A stretch of DNA of 10,986 bases from Kiritimatiellia bacterium (GTDB lineage Bacteria > Verrucomicrobiota > Kiritimatiellia > JAAZAB01): assembly GCA_018400335.1 (NCBI GenBank), contig JAGYMT010000027.1:1-10986 (forward strand). Direction: 5' to 3'. The notes beneath the pieces are model-generated. The model worked only from the letters and a program-made list of their open reading frames with translations, searched no databases and had not been told where the DNA came from. Positions within the stretch are counted from its first letter, which is position 1. Each line of letters opens with the position of its first letter. The position numbers and the translations under genes are program-made. This document shows positions 5,351-10,986 of the stretch, one piece after another.

Positions 5351-7852
5351 ATGCCCGACAATATCCCATCAACAAAAAACGAGGCGATGGCCGCTGCCGG
5401 TTGGCCGGAGATCAGGAACGAGCAGAAGCCATGGACACGCTGGTGGTGGCTCGGTTCAGCCGTGGACGAGGCCAACCTTACGCGCGAGCTCGAGGAATTC
5501 CGTGCGGCCGGGTTCGGCGGCGTTGAAATCACGCCGATTTACGGCATTATCGGACAGGAGGCGCGCCACGTTGAATATCTCTCCGACCGGTGGCTGGCGC
5601 TCGCGCGGCACGTGTGCAGCGAGGCGCGCCGGCTCGGCCTCGGCGTGGATATCGTGCCTGGTTCGGGATGGCGAATGGGCGGACCCGGCGTGCCGCCGGA
5701 TCAGCGCGCCGTGAGACTGTGTCCGCGGAAAGAGCCGGACCGCGACGGTGACGTTGCTCGAAGCGACATCTCAGAGTTTAGCGGCGAACAGGTGAAGCGG
5801 CCCGCGCCGGGCGGAGACGGGTTCACCATTGACATGCTGGACCGGAATGCCGTGACGCAATACCTTGAACGATTCAATGCCCGCTTCTTCAGCGCCGTTC
5901 CGCCTGAGCTCGTGCGCGCGCAGTTCCACGACTCCTGGGAATACGGCACCGACTGGACGCGCCTGCTCTTCGATGAATTCCGCGTCCGGCGCGGCTACCC
6001 GCTGGAGAACTATCTCGAGGCCCTTCACGAGAACGGGGGGCTGCAGGCCGATCAGGCGGCCAGGGTGCGCTATGACTACCGCGTTACGATCGAGGAGCTG
6101 CTGATCGAGAACTTTTCGAGCAACTGGAACGACATCTGCGGACGAAAAGGTCTGCTCACGCGCAACCAGTCGCACGGCTCGCCCGGCAATCTGCTGGACA
6201 TCTACGCCGTTGCCGATATTCCGGAAACCGAGATCTTCACCGACAGGGTCAATCCTCTGATCAACGCCTTCGCGTCCTCCGCCGGGCACGTGGCCGGGCG
6301 GCGGCTCATTTCCGCCGAGAGTTTCACCTGGCTTTCCGACCATTGGCTCAGCGACCTGGGCAAGATCAAGAGATACGCGGACCATCTTTTCCTGAGCGGA
6401 ATCAATCACATCTTCTACCACGGCACCGCTTATTCGCCCGCCGATGCTCCCTGGCCGGGCTGGCTCTTCTACGCGTCAACACAGGTCAACAACCGCAACC
6501 CGCTCTGGCCGCACCTGCCCGCGTTGAATGATTACATCGCCCGCTGCCAGTCTTTCCTGCAGGCGGGTTCGTCTGATAATGACGTGCTTCTTTACTGGCC
6601 TATCGCCGATGAATACATGACGCGGCCGGGCCGCCTTTGTCGTTTCAGCATTGACGGCGACAATTGGCCTTTCGGCGACAGCTTGAAACGCACTGCCCGG
6701 AACCTATGGGACGGTGGCGTCCTGTTCGATTACGTGTCCGACCGCCGGCTTCAGCAAGCTTCCGTTGAGAAAGGACTTGTCAAAACACCCGGCGGACGTT
6801 ACAGCGCGATCGTTCTGCCTCCGTTTCAATACTGTCCGCCGGAAACTGCGGCGGCATTGCTGCGTCTGGCCGGCGCCGGGGTGCCGATCGTGTGCCACGG
6901 CGCGGCCCCCGCATGGGATGTTCCCGGATTGCAGGATATGGAAAGGCGGCGCGGCGAACTGGCTGAGACTGCGCGAGTCCTGGAAAGCCGGCGGTCATTC
7001 ACGGCGGCCGCCGACCCGGTGGCGGCTTTGAAAAAATGCGGGGTGCGTGTTGAAGGGTGGCAGGATGATGAGGGATTGCGCTGCGTCCGGCGCAAGCTGG
7101 ATAACGGCGACAGCCTGTACTTCATTGTCAATCGCGGCGCCGGTGTGTTTGAAGACTGGATCCGGCCCGCGAACTCTTTCCCGCACGCACGCCTGTTGGA
7201 TCCCTGGACGGGCGAATCGGAAACCGTTGCCGCGGACCCGGACAAGGGTGTCATGCTGAAACTGGAAGCCGCTGAATCAGTCCTGCTCATTCTGTCCGCG
7301 AAGGAACAGCCCGCCGCTGTCCGAAAGCGCTCCGCTCAGGGCACGGCACGGAGCGTTGATATAACCGGTCCGTGGAAAATTTCTTTCCCGGCGGGCGGAC
7401 CGGTTTGCCCGGCGGCGCTGGAACGGGCTGAGCTTGTGTCTGTTTCGAAATTCGGAGGGGCGGAGTTCGAGTGTTTCGCGGGCGCCGCGCGGTATGAAAC
7501 GCTGTTCGATCTCGGGCACGGGCAGGCTTGTGGTTTCTGGCTGGACCTGGGAAAGGTTGAGCACGGCGCGCGTGTGACGCTCAACGGCGAATCCCTCGGC
7601 CTTTGCGTATTGCCGCCGTACCGGTACAAGGTGCCGGACGGTCTGCTAAAGGAAAGAGACAATCATCTCGCGGTTGAAGTCGCGAGCCTGGCCGCGAACA
7701 GGATCCGCGACCTTGACCGGCGCGGCGTGCCGTGGAAGATATTTCACGACATCAATTTCGTTCACATCAACTACAAGCCCTTTGATGCCTCGAGCTGGGA
7801 GATTCGGAACTGGGGTCTACTCGGCCCGGTCCGCCTGTGCTCCGGGGAGTGA
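5351..7852 (+). CDS. GH106-type alpha-L-rhamnosidase-like glycoside hydrolase
   Basis: Predicted large glycosidase related to family GH106, whose known members release alpha-L-rhamnose. Counting from an in-frame GTG at 5330, residues 34-72 (PWTRWWWLGSAVDEANLTRE, then GFGGVEITPIYG) are the family's opening barrel strand, with GSGWRMGGP at 111-119. Conserved blocks follow: FHDSWEYGTDW (199-209), LISAESFTWL (326-335), FLSGINHIFYHGTAYSP (354-370) and YIARCQSFLQAG (402-413). Residues ~675-835 form a galactose-binding-like beta-sandwich (FWLDLGKV, VTLNGESLGLCVLPPYRYKV). The conserved glutamates in the WEYG and SAESF blocks are candidate active-site residues. The protein is shorter than usual GH106 enzymes (about 1000 residues or more), mainly because the segment between GGPG (117-120) and GGDGF (161-165) is very short. 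No signal peptide is seen. The ATG at 5351 is preferred for its GGAAG site 5 nt upstream; GTG 5330 and ATG 5348 are alternatives. Family is clear; substrate is inferred. Confidence 0.85.
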   Translation: MPDNIPSTKNEAMAAAGWPEIRNEQKPWTRWWWLGSAVDEANLTRELEEFRAAGFGGVEITPIYGIIGQEARHVEYLSDRWLALARHVCSEARRLGLGVDIVPGSGWRMGGPGVPPDQRAVRLCPRKEPDRDGDVARSDISEFSGEQVKRPAPGGDGFTIDMLDRNAVTQYLERFNARFFSAVPPELVRAQFHDSWEYGTDWTRLLFDEFRVRRGYPLENYLEALHENGGLQADQAARVRYDYRVTIEELLIENFSSNWNDICGRKGLLTRNQSHGSPGNLLDIYAVADIPETEIFTDRVNPLINAFASSAGHVAGRRLISAESFTWLSDHWLSDLGKIKRYADHLFLSGINHIFYHGTAYSPADAPWPGWLFYASTQVNNRNPLWPHLPALNDYIARCQSFLQAGSSDNDVLLYWPIADEYMTRPGRLCRFSIDGDNWPFGDSLKRTARNLWDGGVLFDYVSDRRLQQASVEKGLVKTPGGRYSAIVLPPFQYCPPETAAALLRLAGAGVPIVCHGAAPAWDVPGLQDMERRRGELAETARVLESRRSFTAAADPVAALKKCGVRVEGWQDDEGLRCVRRKLDNGDSLYFIVNRGAGVFEDWIRPANSFPHARLLDPWTGESETVAADPDKGVMLKLEAAESVLLILSAKEQPAAVRKRSAQGTARSVDITGPWKISFPAGGPVCPAALERAELVSVSKFGGAEFECFAGAARYETLFDLGHGQACGFWLDLGKVEHGARVTLNGESLGLCVLPPYRYKVPDGLLKERDNHLAVEVASLAANRIRDLDRRGVPWKIFHDINFVHINYKPFDASSWEIRNWGLLGPVRLCSGE

Positions 7853-7873
7853 TCAATCGTTCTCCTTGCGCTC

Positions 7874-8983
7874 TCACGGCCAGCGGCGCACTTTTTTCGG
7901 GAGCGGGTTCTGGCGGTGCGCTTCTTCGAGCACCGCGATCTGCCGCCGCACCTCGGAGAGCGTAACCACCGGCTCGCCGCCGTTCACGATGGCATCGTAC
8001 AGCCCGTCATAGATCCACTGCACGCCGGAGCGATAGGAGCGCAGGGTGTATCCCACGGCCGCGCCAGCCTTGGATTCGTCGAGCGACCAGTGCTTTTCGA
8101 TCCAGGGCAGCGACTCGCTCGGATATTGGCGATCACGGGACCACGGCTTCCATATCTCCTGGCGCGGCGCTTTGTCACTTTCGTAATACTTCCAGCGCAG
8201 GGCGCCGTGGCCGCTGGCAAGTCCGCCCCGTGTTCCGCTGATATTGTACATATCACCCTGGGGATACGCCAGGTAGTGCGAGAGGTGTATCTCGACCGTT
8301 GGCGCGCCCTTGCCGTAGAGCGTGAGCGCGCAGAAATCGTCGGCATCCCCGCCGAGCTCGTTGAAGCTGCCGAGCCGGCAGAAGACTTCCGGCTTCATGC
8401 GCTTCGGAAAGAAGCACAGGGCCTGGTCAATGGCATGCGGACCCGTGTTGAAAAGGCTACCGCCCAGATTGCACTGGAAGGTCTGCCAGTCCCAGCGCCG
8501 CCCGAATCCAGCCCAGACACTGCGCACATACAAGATGCGGCCAAGCACCCCGGAATTGACGATTTTCTGGAGCTCTATAAAGAACGGTTGGTAGCGATTG
8601 TTCTGGAACGGCACCAGGGCGCGACGCGCCCGTTTTGCCGTGGCAACCAGCCGGTCAAACTCCTTCAGGTTCGGCGCCATCGGCTTTTCGCACAGCACGT
8701 GGCATCCCTTCGCCAGAGCCTGGCGGGAGCCTGGCACATGGAGGGGGGTCGGCAGTGCGTTGACGAAGAGGTCGAAGCCGCCGGCTTCGAGCATCTCGGC
8801 GTAATCGGTATAGGTTCGCGCGCCGAATTCGCGTTCGGCTTCCGAGCAGCGCTCCGGCAGCTCGTCGGCCACCGCGACCACCTGGTATTTCTCCCTGGCA
8901 TTCTTGAGATAATTGAAGTGGATATTGTGTCCGCTGCGCCCTTGTCCCGCTATCGCGACTTTGAGCACCTGTTTCTTTTTCAA
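7874..8983 (-). CDS. Gfo/Idh/MocA-family NAD(P)-dependent oxidoreductase
   Basis: A 369-residue cytoplasmic dehydrogenase of the glucose-fructose oxidoreductase/inositol dehydrogenase family. The N-terminal Rossmann fold opens with VLKVAIAGQGRSG (6-18), a GxGxxG dinucleotide-binding loop. The hallmark CEKP is at 98-101, with the catalytic lysine K100. The C-terminal domain contains GGSLFNTGPHAIDQ (174-187), where H183 and D186 match the family's active-site histidine and aspartate. The preferred start is the TTG at 8983, because GGGAGAG sits just upstream on the minus strand and the protein then begins KKKQVLKVAIAG; an in-frame TTG at 9031 would add a non-conserved 16-residue tail. It faces the glycosidase block with a 21-bp gap and no visible terminator between them. 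Oxidation or epimerisation of a released sugar is a reasonable guess; the substrate cannot be read. Confidence 0.92.
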   Translation of the reverse strand: MKKKQVLKVAIAGQGRSGHNIHFNYLKNAREKYQVVAVADELPERCSEAEREFGARTYTDYAEMLEAGGFDLFVNALPTPLHVPGSRQALAKGCHVLCEKPMAPNLKEFDRLVATAKRARRALVPFQNNRYQPFFIELQKIVNSGVLGRILYVRSVWAGFGRRWDWQTFQCNLGGSLFNTGPHAIDQALCFFPKRMKPEVFCRLGSFNELGGDADDFCALTLYGKGAPTVEIHLSHYLAYPQGDMYNISGTRGGLASGHGALRWKYYESDKAPRQEIWKPWSRDRQYPSESLPWIEKHWSLDESKAGAAVGYTLRSYRSGVQWIYDGLYDAIVNGGEPVVTLSEVRRQIAVLEEAHRQNPLPKKVRRWP

Positions 8984-9008
8984 CTCAGCTCTCCCTTCAT
9001 TGTTTTCT

Positions 9009-9022
9009 CCCGCTCGCGCGGG
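9009..9022 (-). repeat. Small GC-rich hairpin in the leader of the oxidoreductase gene
   Basis: CCCGC (9009-9013) and GCGGG (9018-9022) pair perfectly around four bases. On the coding (minus) strand the loop is GCGA, which fits the stable GNRA tetraloop class. It lies about 26 nt before the TTG start, in the expected 5' untranslated region. A role in mRNA stability or translation is possible but unsupported. Confidence 0.35.
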
Positions 9023-9040
9023 AAAGTCCAAACGAAGCGT

Positions 9041-9069
9041 ATCCTAGGAGAAGAGGGACAAGCAGGCAA
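9041..9069 (-). promoter_or_regulatory. Candidate promoter of the oxidoreductase gene
   Basis: On the minus strand TTGCCT (9069-9064) and TAGGAT (9046-9041) are separated by exactly 17 bp, each with four of six consensus matches. The leader to the TTG at 8983 would be about 50 nt and would include the small GNRA-loop hairpin. A consensus match by eye only. Confidence 0.4.
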
Positions 9070-9105
9070 ACAATAAAAAAAGGTGCGCTGTCGTCCCATG
9101 GGGAC

Positions 9106-9188
9106 GGGAATGTTGGAATAGTGGAATTTTGGAATGGGGCTTCTTTCCCTGCCTCGTTGCTCCATCCTTCCACTATTCCATCATTCCC
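9106..9188. repeat. Long inverted repeat made of 8-bp TGGAATNN units
   Basis: The left arm (9106-9137) is four contiguous octamers: GGGAATGT, TGGAATAG, TGGAATTT, TGGAATGG. The right arm, read on the minus strand from 9188, gives GGGAATGA, TGGAATAG, TGGAAGGA and a partial TGGAGC. The outer 21 bp of the two arms pair with a single mismatch (T9113 against T9181), and the inner part continues imperfectly to a loop near 9140-9160. It begins 10 nt after the stop of the Ppx/GppA gene, so the transcript would end in a long hairpin. A run of seven T on the minus strand (9081-9075) comes about 24 nt later, too far for a canonical terminator. No transposase or coding potential is associated. Confidence 0.85.
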
Positions 9189-9197
9189 ATTCAGACT

Positions 9198-10775
9198 TCA
9201 CCGGAGGGAAACAGTCATCCCGTAGACGTTCTCGAACAGATCCCCCTTCTGCTCGATCGCGAGCTGCTCCACTGTCAAATCGCCCGCGCCCGGCGCCGTT
9301 ATGACGAAACTGTCGCCGGCGATCGAGCACTCGATCCGATCGATGCGCTGAACGTGTGATCGGTCAAGCGCGTCGGCCACCCTGAGAATGGCGGCGAGCT
9401 TGGACACGATCACCCTGTCGTTCCGGGATAACGTGGAATAGAATTCGTGGAGGGGCTTGGGACAGGCCCGGCGATGGTAGCGGGCGACCAGCGAAACGAG
9501 CATGATGTCTCTGCGGTTCAGTCCGAGTATCTCGCTGTTCTGCAGGAGGTACATCGAATGCTTGTGGTGGCTCCGGCTGCTGATGAACAAGCCCACATCG
9601 TGAACGAGCGCCGCGACGTGAAGCAGCAGCTCGTAGCGCGGCGGCAGTTCATGCTCGCCGGCCAGTTCCTTGAACAACGCCAAAGACAGTTTCGCCACCT
9701 GCTTCACGTGTGCCTCGTCGGTCTGATACTTGCGTGCGAGGTCGAGAGCGGATCTCTGTATCTGCTCCTTGAACTCCCCGCTCCACGGCTCCTTCATGGT
9801 CATCTCCATGAGTATGCCCGTGCGCATGCTGATATTCGTGACGAAGATATGTTTCAGGGAAAACACCTTGGCGAGGTGAACATAAACCGTCAGGGCCGGG
9901 CCGAGTGTTTCCGCGTCCGAGAAGGAAACGTGATATTTCCTCACGATCTCATTGACATCTATTCCCGCGAACTCTCTGGCCAGCTTGGCCAGCGCGGCTA
10001 CGGAAATCCGCGCGGGCGCGGACTGGTCCCAGTCCGGCAGGATCCGCAGCGCGGCGAACCGGACGTCCGCGCCAATGGCCAGCATGCTCGCGGACTCGCC
10101 CAGCGTCTTGCCCTTGCGGATCTGGTCAACCGTGCGCTTGATCTGCGCCTCCATCAGCCGCGTGCGCTTTTCGTCCGACGACTCCAGCTCCCCTATCATC
10201 AGCCGCGTACGCAATGAGCCCAGGCGGCAGCCCTCGGAGAATACCACGTTGCCGTCGCGGATCAGCAGAAGCTCGGTGCTGCCGCCGCCAACTTCCACCG
10301 CGAGTATGTCCGAGCCCGAGAGGTCCGGCGAGTTTCTGATGCAGGACTGGACGCCGAGGTAGGTGAGGCGCATCACGTCCGCCTCGTCGAGCGGCTCGAT
10401 GTGAATGCCGGTGGCCATGTAAATCCTGTCGAGGAACGCGTCGCAGTTCTCCGCCTCCCGCACCGCGGAGGTCGCAACGGCCCTGACCTGGTTATCGCGC
10501 GTTATGGCATACTCCTCGAGAATTTTCCGGAAGCTCTTCAGGGCGCGCACGCATTCCTCGATCCTGACCTTCTCGATACGGCCGCCGGAGAAAGTGTCCT
10601 TTCCAAGGCTAACCGCCTGTTGCAGAAATTCCAGGACCTCGAACGACCCTGGCTCTTTCTTCTGGGCAATCGTCATTCGCACCGCGCTGGCGCCTATATC
10701 TATCACCGCTACGGGGCTCACCGCGGGTGGCTGGGCGCCCACGCTGCTATCCGTTCCAGGGAAATCGGTCTTCAT
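9198..10775 (-). CDS. Ppx/GppA-family phosphatase fused to an HD domain
   Basis: A 525-residue protein in the exopolyphosphatase/guanosine pentaphosphatase family, which hydrolyses polyphosphate or pppGpp. The ASKHA-fold part spans ~21-325: phosphate loop AVIDIGASAVRM (23-34), AVATSAVREAEN (99-110), second loop EVGGGSTELLLI (161-172) and GCRLGSLRTRL (182-192). The C-terminal part (~335-525) is an HD domain as in longer Ppx proteins: LLLHVAALVHDVG (383-395) with H392-D393, HHKHS (403-407), ARYHRR and LAAILRVADALDRSH (460-474). Three usual active-site positions differ: the stretch where the family has a Glu-Glu-Ala-Arg-Leu motif reads DVMRL (133-137), the second loop begins with Glu instead of Asp (E161), and the first loop has AS instead of SN. 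The ATG at 10775 is chosen because GGAGG (10788-10784) lies 8 nt upstream and a promoter lies just before it; the longer open frame to 10925 would begin upstream of that promoter. Family is sure; catalytic activity is uncertain. Confidence 0.93.
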   Translation of the reverse strand: MKTDFPGTDSSVGAQPPAVSPVAVIDIGASAVRMTIAQKKEPGSFEVLEFLQQAVSLGKDTFSGGRIEKVRIEECVRALKSFRKILEEYAITRDNQVRAVATSAVREAENCDAFLDRIYMATGIHIEPLDEADVMRLTYLGVQSCIRNSPDLSGSDILAVEVGGGSTELLLIRDGNVVFSEGCRLGSLRTRLMIGELESSDEKRTRLMEAQIKRTVDQIRKGKTLGESASMLAIGADVRFAALRILPDWDQSAPARISVAALAKLAREFAGIDVNEIVRKYHVSFSDAETLGPALTVYVHLAKVFSLKHIFVTNISMRTGILMEMTMKEPWSGEFKEQIQRSALDLARKYQTDEAHVKQVAKLSLALFKELAGEHELPPRYELLLHVAALVHDVGLFISSRSHHKHSMYLLQNSEILGLNRRDIMLVSLVARYHRRACPKPLHEFYSTLSRNDRVIVSKLAAILRVADALDRSHVQRIDRIECSIAGDSFVITAPGAGDLTVEQLAIEQKGDLFENVYGMTVSLR

Positions 10776-10800
10776 GAAACACACCTCCATTGTTGCCGTG

Positions 10801-10829
10801 AGTATATAGCGGCCGGTGCGCCGTGTCGA
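10801..10829 (-). promoter_or_regulatory. Sigma-70-like promoter of the Ppx/GppA gene
   Basis: On the minus strand TCGACA (10829-10824, five of six) and TATACT (10806-10801, five of six) are separated by 17 bp. Transcription would begin near 10794, leaving a leader of about 19 nt that just holds the GGAGG ribosome binding site. The match and spacing are the best of any promoter in this window, suggesting steady expression independent of the sugar block. Confidence 0.6.
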
Positions 10830-10936
10830 GCGAAACCGGCGGACGCGGCGCGGCGCGGGTGTAAACTTGTGCCATGAAGCCATAACGCTTGTCAATATTT
10901 CCTGGCACCATGCACACGGGCGCATCTGCGATCAGG

Positions 10937-10966
10937 TGCAAGATGTCCGGACTCCCCGGTCTTGCA
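10937..10966. repeat. Bulged inverted repeat near the right edge
   Basis: TGCAAGA (10937-10943) pairs with TCTTGCA (10960-10966), with an inner CCGG/CCGG stem (10947-10950 and 10956-10959), a three-base bulge and a five-base loop. No U-tract follows. It could be the terminator or control site of a gene outside the window. I see no gene between 10830 and the window end. Confidence 0.3.
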
Positions 10967-10986
10967 TCAGGGACCGCATGCGTCCC

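Noticed and set aside
7916..9076. A 386-codon open frame on the plus strand opposite the oxidoreductase gene.
   Set aside because: It mirrors the Gfo/Idh/MocA gene, whose GxGxxG, CEKP and active-site motifs are all intact on the minus strand. Long antisense frames are expected in GC-rich coding DNA, and the mirror protein shows no recognisable domain.
9075..9081. A run of seven T on the minus strand as an intrinsic terminator for the Ppx/GppA gene.
   Set aside because: The long hairpin ends about 24 nt before it and no GC-rich stem abuts the run, so it does not fit the standard layout.
9106..9188. The octamer inverted repeat as terminal repeats of a mobile element or as a CRISPR array.
   Set aside because: No transposase or cargo lies between the arms, there are only ~30 bases of inner sequence, and there are no repeat-spacer units.
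9447..10217. A 256-codon plus-strand open frame opposite the Ppx/GppA gene.
   Set aside because: The minus-strand protein is recognisable along its whole length, so this is an antisense shadow.
10869..10908. GTGCCA (10869-10874) and TGGCAC (10903-10908) as a regulatory palindrome upstream of the Ppx/GppA promoter.
   Set aside because: Six-base arms separated by 28 bases are expected by chance and no further pairing supports them.
10776..10925. A 50-residue N-terminal extension of the Ppx/GppA protein starting at 10925.
   Set aside because: The extension is arginine-rich without family similarity, and a good promoter and ribosome binding site lie inside it, so the ATG at 10775 is the better start.

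Overview
The window is about 11 kb of GC-rich bacterial DNA, densely coding, with seven protein genes and no RNA gene, insertion sequence or CRISPR array that I can see. The mix of cupin-type AraC regulators beside glycoside hydrolases, a GH106-like enzyme, a GH20 enzyme without its usual N-terminal domain, a LamG protein and a Gfo/Idh/MocA oxidoreductase suggests a polysaccharide-degrading member of the PVC group (Lentisphaerota, Kiritimatiellota, Verrucomicrobiota or Planctomycetota). That placement is inference from gene content only.

Layout. Positions 1-835 (+): an AraC-family regulator whose 5' end may lie outside the window. Positions 855-1766 (-): a second AraC-family regulator, tail to tail with the first, with a perfect 17-bp palindrome at the junction. 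Positions 1767-1930: an AT-rich divergent control region with candidate promoters both ways and a 12-bp tandem repeat that could be the regulator's operator. Positions 1931-7852 (+): a three-gene sugar-catabolism block made of a GH20 beta-N-acetylhexosaminidase-like enzyme, a protein with a seven-bladed beta-propeller inserted inside a LamG jelly roll, and a GH106-type alpha-L-rhamnosidase-like enzyme. Positions 7874-8983 (-): a Gfo/Idh/MocA NAD(P)-dependent oxidoreductase convergent with the block. Positions 9106-9188: a long inverted repeat built from 8-bp units. Positions 9198-10775 (-): a Ppx/GppA phosphatase fused to an HD domain, with a good sigma-70-like promoter.

How the genes may work together (inference). 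The second AraC protein probably senses a sugar and drives the divergent block. The GH20 and GH106 proteins would remove terminal N-acetylhexosamine and rhamnose-like residues. The propeller/LamG protein would bind carbohydrate or be an unrecognised enzyme. The oxidoreductase could act on a released sugar. None of the block proteins has a recognisable signal peptide, so the work would be cytoplasmic, on imported oligosaccharides. The Ppx/GppA-HD gene looks like a separate housekeeping or stress unit.

The most unusual items are the propeller-in-LamG architecture, the octamer-built inverted repeat, and the replacement of the expected catalytic glutamate region in the Ppx/GppA protein.
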